Source of the DNA: Rhodopseudomonas palustris
Lineage (GTDB): Bacteria; Pseudomonadota; Alphaproteobacteria; Rhizobiales; Xanthobacteraceae
Assembly: GCF_003226555.1 (NCBI RefSeq)
Contig: NZ_QKQS01000007.1
Span: 67,151 to 131,150, forward strand
DNA: 64,000 nt
Direction of reading: 5' to 3'
Every line of letters starts with the position of its first letter. Position 1 is the stretch's first letter. A program made the translations under genes and the position numbers. The notes under the pieces are model-generated. The model saw only the letters and a program-made list of their open reading frames with translations. It had not been told where the DNA came from and made no database searches. Shown here one piece after another: positions 18,082-26,458 of the stretch.

Positions 18082-20760
18082 ATGACGGCGTGGATAGGGA
18101 AGGCGGGCAGCGGGGCAGCATTGGCTGCGGTGACGACCGGTCTTTCTCCATCGGGAGCGATCGCGGCGCAGAGCTTCGTGCCAGCCAACTACATCGGTGG
18201 CGTCGAACCAGAGATCATGTGGGAATTGCTGATCGGCGGTTTCGTCGTGGCGTCCTTCACCTGCGCGGTTGCGCTGTGGGCGGCATCGATGCTGCGCAAG
18301 CAGCGTCGCGCCCAGCGCCGCAAGAACATGCTGGTCGATTCGGTCCTCAACAAGCTGCAGCAAGGCGTGGTGATCGCCGACTCGTCCGGCCGGATCGTGT
18401 TCTGCAACGACCGTTATCTCGAGATGTACGGCCTGACCCGCGCCGAGGTGCCGCGCGGCCTGCCGGGGCGCGAGCTGCTGGAGCTCCGTCGCTCCCGCGG
18501 CATGCTCGATGTGTCCAATGACGAATTCTATCGCAATGCCGGCCTGCCGCAGGGCTACGTCTGCGAGCTTCAGGACGGCCGCTGTATCCAGGTCAAGTTT
18601 TCGCGGCTCGCCAACGGCGGAACGATCGCGACTCATGACGACTGCAGCGAATTGCGCCGAGTGTCGAAGCAGCTGGCGACCACCAAGCAGTTTCTGGAAT
18701 CGGTGATCGACAATATTCCGGTCTGCGTCGCCGCCAAGAGTATCGACGACGGCCGCTACATCCTCGCCAATCGTGCGTTCGAGACGATGTCGGGGATGAG
18801 CCGCGAGCGGATCATCGGCGCCACTGCGGACGATTTGTATCCGGCCCGATCGGCGGCGAACATCCGCGAAGCGGACCACCATGCGCTGCAATCGAACAGC
18901 GGCGCCTACACCTCCGAATTGACCGTCGAGATGGGGCGGAGCGAGCGGGTTCTCGCCAGCAATCGTGTGGTCGCCCGCAATGAACGCGGCGAGCCGGAAT
19001 TCCTGATCGCGTTGTTCGAAGACGTCACCCATCGGCGCGCTCTATCGCTCGAACTGGAGAAGACCAAGCGCTTCCTCGAGCTTGTGATCGACAATATTCC
19101 GGTCGCCCTGACGGTGCAGAACACCGCCGACGGCCGCTACGTGCTCGCCAACCGCGGCGCCGAGATCATCTTCAACCGCCGCCGCGAGGATGCCACCGGG
19201 CTGACCTCCGCCGAGATCTTCAACACCAAGGAAGCGCGGTTGATCGCCGAACGCGACGACCTGGCGATCCGCAAGGGTGGTCTGGTGGTCGAGGAGCATC
19301 CGATCTCGACCGCCGGCGGCTTGCGCCTGTTCGTCACCCGGCGGATGACCGTTACCGACGAGGCCGATCAGGCGCACTACCTGATCAAGACCCATGTCGA
19401 CGTCACCGACCGCCGCCAGACCGAGGCGCGGATGGCCCATATGGCCTATCACGACGGCCTCACCGACCTGCCGAACCGCGACGCCTTCCTGAAGTCGCTC
19501 AGTCAGATGATCGAAGCCTGCGACAATGCGGTCGACGAGTTCGCTGTGCTGTCGCTCGATCTCGATGGTCTGAAGGAGATCAACGACGTGTTCGGTCACG
19601 CGATCGGCGACAAGCTGCTGGTCGAGGTGGCGCGCAGGATCGAATGGGCCGCACGGGGCGGCGTCGTGGCGCGCCTGTCTGGAGACGAGTTCGGCCTGAT
19701 CATCGACGGCCCGCAGCCTGCGGCCGCGCGCAATCTGGCCAGCTTGGTGGCCAAAGCGCTGGCGCCGGGCTTCGTCATCGATGGCAAGACGGTGCGGATC
19801 GGTGTCACCACCGGCGTCGCGTTGTTCCCCGCCAACGGCACCGACGCAGCCGCGCTGCTCGCCAATGCCGGCGCGGCGCTGTTTCGCGCCAAGGCCAATG
19901 CGCGCGGCTCGGTCACGGTGTTCGAGCCGGAGATGGATATGCAGATCCGCGACAGACGGGTGCTGCATCAGGACCTGTCGAACGCCGTCCGCAATGGTGA
20001 GATGTCGCTGTACTATCAGCCGCAGGCGTCGAGCACCAAGCGTGTCGGCAACAACGATATCGTCGGCTTCGAGGCGCTGACGCGGTGGCGGCATCCGACC
20101 CGCGGCTTCGTCCCTCCGAGCGAGTTCATCCCGCTCGCTGAAGAAAGTGGCCTGATCGTCGAGCTCGGCGAATGGATCCTGCGGGAAGCCTGCCGTCAGG
20201 CCGCGTCCTGGGCAAGGCCGCTGCAGGTCGCCGTCAACCTGTCGCCTGCTCAATTCCTCAACACCGATCTGGTCGGGTTCGTGCACGAAGTGCTGCTGCA
20301 GACCGGCCTCGAGCCGGGACGGCTGGAGCTGGAAATCACCGAAGGCGTGCTGATCGACGACTTCGATCGCGGTCTGTCGCTGCTGCGGCGGCTGAAGGCG
20401 CTGGGCGTCAGGGTGTCGATGGACGATTTCGGCAGCGGCTATTCCTCGCTGACCTATCTGCAGGCGTTCCCGTTCGACAAGATCAAGATCGATCGCGCCT
20501 TCATCATGAATCTCGGCCGCAACCCGCAATCGGCGGCGATCGTCCGCGCCGTGATCGGGCTCGGACACGGTCTCGGCGTGACGCTTGTGGCTGAAGGCGT
20601 CGAGACCCAGGAGCAGCTCGACTTCCTGGTCGACGAGTCCTGTGATGCGGTGCAGGGCTATCTGATCGGCAAGCCGGCGCCGATCGAGCAATATCGTTGG
20701 CTGGTCGGGCAGGACGCCGGCGAAGGCAGCGTGCTGCAGCGCGCGTGCGAAGCGAGCTGA
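18082..20760 (+). CDS. Membrane-associated PAS-PAS-GGDEF-EAL c-di-GMP signalling protein
   Basis: About 892 residues. The N-terminus has a hydrophobic leader and a transmembrane helix (MWELLIGGFVVASFTCAVAL) ending in a basic stop KQRRAQRRK. Then come a first PAS segment (VVIADSSGRIVFCNDRYLEM), two further PAS domains each opening LE(S/L)VIDNIPV, a GGDEF domain and an EAL domain. The GGDEF signature reads SGDEF; the DLDGLKEINDVFGH metal site is kept. EAL motifs are complete (GFEALTRWRHP, EITEG, DDFGSGYSSLTYL, KIKIDR, AEGVET, QGYLIGKP), so phosphodiesterase activity is likely. ATG 18022 is an alternative start adding 20 residues; neither start has a clear Shine-Dalgarno. Confidence 0.9.
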   Translation: MTAWIGKAGSGAALAAVTTGLSPSGAIAAQSFVPANYIGGVEPEIMWELLIGGFVVASFTCAVALWAASMLRKQRRAQRRKNMLVDSVLNKLQQGVVIADSSGRIVFCNDRYLEMYGLTRAEVPRGLPGRELLELRRSRGMLDVSNDEFYRNAGLPQGYVCELQDGRCIQVKFSRLANGGTIATHDDCSELRRVSKQLATTKQFLESVIDNIPVCVAAKSIDDGRYILANRAFETMSGMSRERIIGATADDLYPARSAANIREADHHALQSNSGAYTSELTVEMGRSERVLASNRVVARNERGEPEFLIALFEDVTHRRALSLELEKTKRFLELVIDNIPVALTVQNTADGRYVLANRGAEIIFNRRREDATGLTSAEIFNTKEARLIAERDDLAIRKGGLVVEEHPISTAGGLRLFVTRRMTVTDEADQAHYLIKTHVDVTDRRQTEARMAHMAYHDGLTDLPNRDAFLKSLSQMIEACDNAVDEFAVLSLDLDGLKEINDVFGHAIGDKLLVEVARRIEWAARGGVVARLSGDEFGLIIDGPQPAAARNLASLVAKALAPGFVIDGKTVRIGVTTGVALFPANGTDAAALLANAGAALFRAKANARGSVTVFEPEMDMQIRDRRVLHQDLSNAVRNGEMSLYYQPQASSTKRVGNNDIVGFEALTRWRHPTRGFVPPSEFIPLAEESGLIVELGEWILREACRQAASWARPLQVAVNLSPAQFLNTDLVGFVHEVLLQTGLEPGRLELEITEGVLIDDFDRGLSLLRRLKALGVRVSMDDFGSGYSSLTYLQAFPFDKIKIDRAFIMNLGRNPQSAAIVRAVIGLGHGLGVTLVAEGVETQEQLDFLVDESCDAVQGYLIGKPAPIEQYRWLVGQDAGEGSVLQRACEAS

Positions 20761-20800
20761 CCGCCTTTCGCGCGACGCGCCGCGGCTGCTGTGCGGGGCG

Positions 20801-21754
20801 TCAGGCGCCGGTTCCGCCCGCCACCGATTTTCCGCCGAACGCCACCGGGGTCTGCGGCCGCTCATCGACATGGAGCTTGAACAGATCCGGTCGCGAATAG
20901 TGCCCGACGGCATCGAAGTCGAGGGTGGCGCCGAGAATGTCGTCGGTGTCGATGTCGGCGGTGAGGATGCCCTCTTCGTCGAGCAGCGGTCCGGCGAGGA
21001 TTTCACCGAGCGGGCCGACGATCACCGAGCGGCCGTGCATCATCCACTCGTCCGGGCCAGCTTCGATCCGGCTGGCATAGTCTTCCGGGAAGTCCGAGCG
21101 CCGCATCACCTGGCAGGCGCCGATCACGAAACAGCGGCCTTCCAGCGCGATGTGGCGCATCGTAGCGATCCAGGTCTCGCGATCGTCGGCAGTCGGCGCA
21201 GCCCAGATCTGCACGCCCTTTGCGTAGTAGGCGGCGCGCATCAGCGGCATGTAGTGTTCCCAGCAGATCGCGCCGCCGAGCCGGCCGTAGGGGGTGTCGA
21301 CCACGGTCAGGGTCGACGCGTCGCCGAATCCCCACACCAGCCGCTCCGATCCGGTCGGCATCAGCTTGCGATGGATGCCGAGCAGGCGGCCGGGAGCCAG
21401 ATACAGCGCCGTGCAATACAGTGTGCCGCCGTCGCGCTCGATCACGCCGACCACGGCGTGGACGTCGTGCTCCGCGCAGGCGGCGACGAGTTGGTCGACC
21501 TCGGGACCCGGAATGCTGATCGAGCCGCGCACATAGCGGGCGAAATCCTCGCGGCCTTCCGGCGTGCGTCGTCCGATCGCGCAGCCGAAATCGAGGCCCT
21601 TCGGATAGCCGCCGATGAACGCTTCCGGAAACACCGCGATCTTTGCGCCCTTGGCGGCGGCTTCGCCGATCAGCGCGACGGTGCGGGCGGTCGCGGCCGC
21701 GGCGTCGAACGGAAAGGTGGTCGCCTGAACGGCAGCGACTTTCAACTTGGCCAT
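20801..21754 (-). CDS. Nitrilase (carbon-nitrogen hydrolase)
   Basis: 317 residues. The catalytic triad is E44 (AVFPEAFIGGYP), K130 (GIHRKLMPTGSERLVW) and C164 (GGAICWEHYMPLMRAAYYAK). CWEHYMPL with a nearby RKLMPT is the form seen in true nitrilases (EC 3.5.5.1), which turn organic nitriles into acids and ammonia. The usual C-terminal extension of aliphatic and aryl nitrilases is present but short. It follows the flavin reductase gene with a 12-bp gap and is downstream of the ABC transporter on the same strand, suggesting a nitrogen- or nitrile-related uptake and use cluster. Confidence 0.9.
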   Translation of the reverse strand: MAKLKVAAVQATTFPFDAAAATARTVALIGEAAAKGAKIAVFPEAFIGGYPKGLDFGCAIGRRTPEGREDFARYVRGSISIPGPEVDQLVAACAEHDVHAVVGVIERDGGTLYCTALYLAPGRLLGIHRKLMPTGSERLVWGFGDASTLTVVDTPYGRLGGAICWEHYMPLMRAAYYAKGVQIWAAPTADDRETWIATMRHIALEGRCFVIGACQVMRRSDFPEDYASRIEAGPDEWMMHGRSVIVGPLGEILAGPLLDEEGILTADIDTDDILGATLDFDAVGHYSRPDLFKLHVDERPQTPVAFGGKSVAGGTGA

Positions 21755-21766
21755 CTGAGTAGATCC

Positions 21767-22438
21767 TTATGATGCGTCAGTAGGGGTAATCTGCGCGTCC
21801 TGCCAGAGGGGACGGTCGAGATCGAACAGATCGCGGGTGCGGGTGTAGGCGGAGGCGCCGTGCATCCGGCCGACGAGATCGAGCGCGGCGTGATCGACAC
21901 GCGGACGCTGCGGATCTCCGGTCAGAACATGCTGGGCGTAGTGCGCGTGCAGCACTTCACCCACCACCATCACCTGGCCGGGACCGGTGTCGAGCCAATG
22001 GGTACGCCGGCATTCGAACGCGACCGGCGAGGCGGCGATGCGCGGCGGAGCAACAGCAATGCTCGGCAGCGTCTCCAGCCCGGCGAGATCGAGCTCGTCG
22101 ACCTCCGGCGGAGCCTCGACGCAGGTCGCGTTCATCGCCTCGACGAGATCAAACGGCACCAGGTTGACGACGAATTCGCCGGTGGCGCGGATGTTGGCGG
22201 CTGTGTCTTTCGGCACGTCGGGCCGTGCCAGAATGCCGAACGCCACGACGGGCCGGTCGGAGCCGAACATGTTGAAAAACGAATAGGGCGCGGCGTTGAT
22301 GCAGCCGTCGGGCGAGCGCGTGACGACCCATGCGATCGGGCGCGGCATGATGGTCGAGGCCATCAACCGATAGCGATCCGCACCGGATATCTGGGCGAAG
22401 TCGAAGTGGCGTTGCGGCTGTGATACCAAGTCGTGCAC
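21767..22438 (-). CDS. Flavin reductase family protein (FMN-binding split barrel)
   Basis: About 223 residues. RYRLMASTIMPRPIAWVVTR, CINAAPYSFFNMFGSDRPVV and DTAANIRATGEFVVNLVPFD are the conserved core of DIM6/NTAB flavin reductases. Such proteins bind FMN and supply reduced flavin to monooxygenases or act as FMN oxidoreductases. The frame extends upstream to an ATG at 22483, but those residues (MAGTSPAMTK...) come from the intergenic palindromic repeat, so I prefer GTG 22438 or a nearby start. Sits 12 bp before the nitrilase gene. Confidence 0.75.
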   Translation of the reverse strand: MHDLVSQPQRHFDFAQISGADRYRLMASTIMPRPIAWVVTRSPDGCINAAPYSFFNMFGSDRPVVAFGILARPDVPKDTAANIRATGEFVVNLVPFDLVEAMNATCVEAPPEVDELDLAGLETLPSIAVAPPRIAASPVAFECRRTHWLDTGPGQVMVVGEVLHAHYAQHVLTGDPQRPRVDHAALDLVGRMHGASAYTRTRDLFDLDRPLWQDAQITPTDAS

Positions 22439-22456
22439 TCGCTTACTCGCGGCTTT

Positions 22457-22546
22457 CGTCATGGCCGGGCTTGTCCCGGCCATCCACGTCTTTCCTTAAG
22501 TTGGCACTCCAAGGCGTGGATGCCCGGCACAAGGCCGGGCATGACG
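22457..22546. repeat. Palindromic intergenic repeat, family B
   Basis: CGTCATGGCCGGGC at the left matches the complement of GCCCGGCATGACG at the right, with imperfect pairing around CATCCACGTC and GGCGTGGATG. Lies between the substrate-binding-protein gene and the flavin reductase gene. When read as protein it gives MAGTSPAMTK, a common false N-terminus. Confidence 0.75.
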
Positions 22547-22572
22547 AACTCAGACGTCCAACCTGGGCCCGA

Positions 22573-23628
22573 TCAGGCGCGGGTGATCTTCACGCTCTTC
22601 GGGTCGAAGCCCTGCGCTGCTGCTTCCTTGTCGGCCGCGCTGGCGACCGTGGTGTCGACGAATTTGGTCACGTCGGGCACGCGCGGCAGCAGCTTGTTCT
22701 CCACGCCCCATTTGGCGAGCGTGTCCATCTTGGCGATCTGTGCCGGCGTCAGAGTGGCCTTGATGTCGGTGAACGACTTGGCGCTCCAGGCCGGATCGTA
22801 GCTCGAGGCCTTCTCCAGGACTTCGACCGGAATATTCTTGGCCGGCTCCAGCGTCCGGAACCAGCCGTTGACCAGATCGTGGTTCTGGCTGGCGAAGAAC
22901 AGCGCTTCGGAGTTCGCCTTCAGCATGCGCTTCAGCACGTCCGGGCGTTCCTTGAAGAAGCGGTTGTTCGCAGCGAGCGCGATCACCGGCGTGACGTTCT
23001 GCGACACCACCTTGGCGAAGCCGGCGTTCTCGAAGAACGACACGAACGGATCGTAGGTGAAGAATGCATCGATCCGCTGCGCGCCGACCGCGTCGGCGAG
23101 TTCGGCAGGGCCGACATTGACGAAGGTGACGTCCTTGCCCGGCACCAGCCCGGCCTTCGACACCGCTTCCTGCGCATTCTGGAACGCGGTGATGCCGAAG
23201 GTGCCGAACACCTGCTTGCCCTTGAGGCCGGCGAGATCATTGATGCCGGACTTCTTGGTGGTCAGCACCGCCGAGCGGAAGATCGCCTGCGACGACACCG
23301 TGGTCACCGGCGCGCCGATTGCCATCGTGGTGACGGCGGCGAAGTCGGACAGCGTGCCGATGTCGGCCGCGCCGGAGACCAGCGCTTCGGTGATCGCCGG
23401 CGAGGCGGCGAGCTGGATCATGTCCATCTTCAGGCCGTTGCGCGCGGCGATGTCGGTGCGCATCAGCACATGGGCGATCTGGGCCGACACCGTGGTGGTA
23501 TTGAACCAGCCCATCTTGACCACATCGCCGCTCTGGGCGTGCAGGATCGACGGTGCCGCGAACGGCATGGTGGCGGCAAGGCCAGCAGCGAGCTGACCGA
23601 AGCGGCGGCGCGAGAGCGTGTTGGTCAC
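22573..23628 (-). CDS. NitT/TauT family ABC transporter substrate-binding protein
   Basis: 351 residues with a Tat-like leader (SRRRFGQLAAGLAATMPFAA, cleavage near LHAQS). MGWFNTTTVSAQIAHVLMRT, VSGAADIGTLSDFAAVTTMA and YDPFVSFFENAGFAKVVSQN fit the SsuA/THI5-like periplasmic-binding fold used for nitrate, taurine, sulfonates or similar small anions. Last gene of a permease-ATPase-binding-protein set, with three bases between it and the ATPase gene. Ligand unknown; proximity to nitrilase suggests a nitrogen-containing organic compound (inference). Confidence 0.85.
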   Translation of the reverse strand: MTNTLSRRRFGQLAAGLAATMPFAAPSILHAQSGDVVKMGWFNTTTVSAQIAHVLMRTDIAARNGLKMDMIQLAASPAITEALVSGAADIGTLSDFAAVTTMAIGAPVTTVSSQAIFRSAVLTTKKSGINDLAGLKGKQVFGTFGITAFQNAQEAVSKAGLVPGKDVTFVNVGPAELADAVGAQRIDAFFTYDPFVSFFENAGFAKVVSQNVTPVIALAANNRFFKERPDVLKRMLKANSEALFFASQNHDLVNGWFRTLEPAKNIPVEVLEKASSYDPAWSAKSFTDIKATLTPAQIAKMDTLAKWGVENKLLPRVPDVTKFVDTTVASAADKEAAAQGFDPKSVKITRA

Positions 23629-23631
23629 TGT

Positions 23632-24477
23632 CTATTCCCCTTTTTGCCATTCAGGCTTCAGCGTCTCCCACAGGTCTTTGACGGTGGAGACGAACCATGG
23701 ATCGGAGCGCATTTCGGCGGTGCGCGGCCGCGGCAGCGGCACCAGCACTTCGTCCCGCACCCGGCCGGGCCGCGGACTCATCACCACGACGCGGTCGGCG
23801 AGGAACACAGCCTCGTCGATGCCGTGGGTGACGAAGATCACCGTCTTGCCGGCCTCGGTGGAGATCCGCGCGATTTCTTCCTGCAGCAGCACGCGGGTCT
23901 GCGCGTCGAGCGCGCCGAACGGCTCGTCCATCAAGAGGATGTCGGGATCGGGCGCCAGCGCGCGCGCAATCGCGGCGCGCTGCTTCATGCCGCCGGACAT
24001 CTGATGCGGGTACTTGTCTTCGAAACCGGCAAGATGAACGGTTTTGATCAGCGAGCGGGCGATCTCGGCACGCTGCGCTTTCGGCAGGCCTTTCGCCTTC
24101 AGGCCGAACTCGACGTTCTGCTGCACCGTCATCCAGCCGAACAGCGCGTAGTCCTGGAACACCACCGTGCGTGAGGCGTCGGGCTTGGAGATCGGCCGGC
24201 CGTTCTGCAGGATCTGGCCGCTCGAGGCGGACTGGAAGCCGGCGATGATGCCGAGCAGCGTCGACTTTCCGCAGCCCGACGGGCCGAGTAGCGAGATGAA
24301 CTCGCCTTTCTTGATGCGCAGCGACACGCCGTCGAGCGCGATCACCGCCTGGTGGGTGGTCTTGGAGTCGTAGACCTTGCCGACGTTGCGGATGTCGATC
24401 TGGATCTCGGCGGTCGAGGCTTGCGGCACCGCGAGTTCGGCGGCGGCAAGGGTGGCAGGTGCGAATTGTGCGTTCAT
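23632..24477 (-). CDS. NitT/TauT family ABC transporter ATP-binding protein
   Basis: 281 residues: Walker A GPSGCGKST, Q-loop VFQDYALFGWMTV, signature MSGGMKQRAAIARAL, Walker B ILLMDEPFGALD and the switch His in FVTHGIDEAVF. The start at ATG 24477 (MNAQFAP) follows a GAGGG that overlaps the permease stop region; the ATG at 24513 lies inside the permease gene. Couples ATP hydrolysis to the adjacent permease. Confidence 0.92.
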   Translation of the reverse strand: MNAQFAPATLAAAELAVPQASTAEIQIDIRNVGKVYDSKTTHQAVIALDGVSLRIKKGEFISLLGPSGCGKSTLLGIIAGFQSASSGQILQNGRPISKPDASRTVVFQDYALFGWMTVQQNVEFGLKAKGLPKAQRAEIARSLIKTVHLAGFEDKYPHQMSGGMKQRAAIARALAPDPDILLMDEPFGALDAQTRVLLQEEIARISTEAGKTVIFVTHGIDEAVFLADRVVVMSPRPGRVRDEVLVPLPRPRTAEMRSDPWFVSTVKDLWETLKPEWQKGE

Positions 24478-24488
24478 GGTGCGGGCCC

Positions 24489-25322
24489 TCAGCTGCGCTC
24501 GGAAGGAGCCCACGCGTTCACGCGCCGCTCGATACGTTCAAGGATGGCGGACATCGCGAAGCCGATCAGTCCGATCGCGACCATGCCGGCGACGACGTTG
24601 TTGATCTGGAACAGCATGCGCGATTGCTGGATCAGGTAGCCGAGGCCGGTCTGGGCGGCGATCAGCTCGGCGGTGACGACGCACATCCAGCCGACGCCGA
24701 GCGCGATGCGCAGGCCCGGCAGGATGATCGGCAGCGACGCCGGGATCAGCACGTCGGTGAACAGCTGCCAGGGCTTGGCGCCGAGGCAGAGCGCGGCGTT
24801 CATCTGGTTGCGGTCGAGGCCGCGGATCGCCGTGTAGGTGGCGATGAACACCGGAAACACCGCGCCGAGGAAGACCAGAAAGTAGGAGGCGGCGTCGCCG
24901 AGCCCGAACCACAGGATGGTGATCGGGATCCAGGCCAGCGGCGGGATCGGCCGCAGCGCCTCGATCACTGGTCGCACGTAGTCTGACACCGTGCGCCACC
25001 AGCCGCAGAGCAGGCCGAGTGCGAGTCCGACCACGCAGGCGAACAGAAAGCCGACCGCGACGCGTTGAAGGCTGGCGCCGAGGTGTACCCACAGTGAACC
25101 GTCGAGCGCGAGCTCCCACAGCGCCTGGGCGATCGCGACCGGCGAGGGCAACAGAAAACCGTCGACCAGATTGAGCTGGGTGACCGCCTGCCAGATTGCG
25201 AAAAACGCCGTCAGGCCAATCGCTGCCCGCATCGGTCGTCCTGAAAACGCGTTCTGAATCATCGTGAACCGCGGCCTCATGGTGTCGACCGGCAGGCGGC
25301 CCGCATCGGCTTCCGCTTCCAT
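24489..25322 (-). CDS. NitT/TauT family ABC transporter permease
   Basis: 277 residues, about six membrane helices. The EAA loop appears as NQMNAALCLGAKPWQLFTDV followed by LIPASLPIILPGLRIALGVG. An AGGAGG seven bases upstream fixes ATG 25322 over the TTG at 25328. First gene of the leftward transporter operon and divergent from the TrmB-like regulator at 25553, which is a natural candidate for its control. Confidence 0.92.
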   Translation of the reverse strand: MEAEADAGRLPVDTMRPRFTMIQNAFSGRPMRAAIGLTAFFAIWQAVTQLNLVDGFLLPSPVAIAQALWELALDGSLWVHLGASLQRVAVGFLFACVVGLALGLLCGWWRTVSDYVRPVIEALRPIPPLAWIPITILWFGLGDAASYFLVFLGAVFPVFIATYTAIRGLDRNQMNAALCLGAKPWQLFTDVLIPASLPIILPGLRIALGVGWMCVVTAELIAAQTGLGYLIQQSRMLFQINNVVAGMVAIGLIGFAMSAILERIERRVNAWAPSERS

Positions 25323-25552
25323 CTGCAATCCTCCTTTGGTCGCGCTTCATGCTCGCGTGACGATCCAACTTTGAAATATGTCGGATATTTTCGTCAATCC
25401 GGAATCGGAGCTCTGGCGGTATATAAAACGAGCAAAACCGCGAAATATGCGATTAACTTGACGCCACATGCCGGCGCATTGTGCATTGCGGCCGGTTTAG
25501 GGGATAAATTGACGGAAAAATCCGACAATAGACGCCGCCCCCGAGATCGGAC

Positions 25553-26359
25553 ATGGTCGGCGCGCTTCGGCGCTGGGGGACGACGTTGAATATCGAAGAA
25601 AAATTGGCCCGGATCGGCATCAGCGGGACGCTGTACAAGCTGTATCTGACCGCCGTCGGCCTCGGCGGCGCGTCGGTCACGGCGGTCGCGGCGAAGGCTG
25701 GGCTGCCGCGCACCACGGCGCACGATGCGCTCGCCAAGCTGGAGGCCGAGGGACTGATCCGGTTCGTCGACCATGGCAAGCGGCGCTTCGTCGTCGCGCA
25801 GGACCCAGGAATTCTGATGGAGCGGCTGGAAGCGCGTCGGCAGATGCTGGACGACGTGATGCCGGTGCTGCGCTCGATGTATCATCACGAGAGCGGCCAG
25901 CCGAACGTGCGCTTCCACCCGGGGCCCGAGGGGATCCGCACCACGCTGTGGGATACCCTGTCCGGTGGCGACAAGGTGCTGCGCGCCACGCTGTCGATGC
26001 GCGAACTGATGGCCGAGCCCGGGCTGGAGGAAATGGAGCGCTATCTGCAGGAGCGCGCCCGCCGCGGCATTTGGCTGCGAGTGATCCGCTCGGTCGAGCG
26101 CGACATCGCGCCGATCTGGCCGTCCAGCCAGGAGCTGTGCCGCGAGCTGCGCTACGCGCCGCACGAGCACACTCTGGGGATGACCTGCTTCATCTACGGC
26201 AACAAAGTGTGCCTGATCTCGTCGGCCCGCGAGAGTTACGGGCTGATCATCGACAGTGCCGAATTTGCCGCGTTCCAGGCCTCGATGTTCGACGCGATGT
26301 GGAGTCTCAGTACGCCGGACGCCGAGTTGGCGGTTCCGACGCCCGACGGCGAGGAATGA
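25553..26359 (+). CDS. TrmB-like helix-turn-helix transcriptional regulator
   Basis: 268 residues. The N-terminal winged helix (KLYLTAVGLGGASVTAVAAK, AGLPRTTAHDALAKLEAEGL, IRFVDHGKRRFVVAQDP) and the following coiled segment RLEARRQMLDDVMPVLRSMY match TrmB/transcription-initiation-factor-like regulators. The C-terminal part (RATLSMRELMAEPGLEEMER ... IYGNKVCLISSARESYGLII) is a ligand-binding phospholipase-D-like fold seen in this family. It lies between a divergent NitT/TauT transporter and a co-directional polyamine-type transporter 99 bp downstream and could regulate either. Confidence 0.75.
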   Translation: MVGALRRWGTTLNIEEKLARIGISGTLYKLYLTAVGLGGASVTAVAAKAGLPRTTAHDALAKLEAEGLIRFVDHGKRRFVVAQDPGILMERLEARRQMLDDVMPVLRSMYHHESGQPNVRFHPGPEGIRTTLWDTLSGGDKVLRATLSMRELMAEPGLEEMERYLQERARRGIWLRVIRSVERDIAPIWPSSQELCRELRYAPHEHTLGMTCFIYGNKVCLISSARESYGLIIDSAEFAAFQASMFDAMWSLSTPDAELAVPTPDGEE

Positions 26360-26458
26360 GCGAAGGCGCGGCGTTCGCGACAGTTGAGGAGCGTGCGATA
26401 GGCCGCTACAGCTGGCGGTTCTGACCGAATGGGCTTGGAGCTTAGAGACGCTGGGGAC

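Noticed and set aside
21860..24174. Long + strand frames opposite the nitrilase/ABC cluster
   Set aside because: Antisense shadows, rich in Arg, His and Gly, without start signals or domains.
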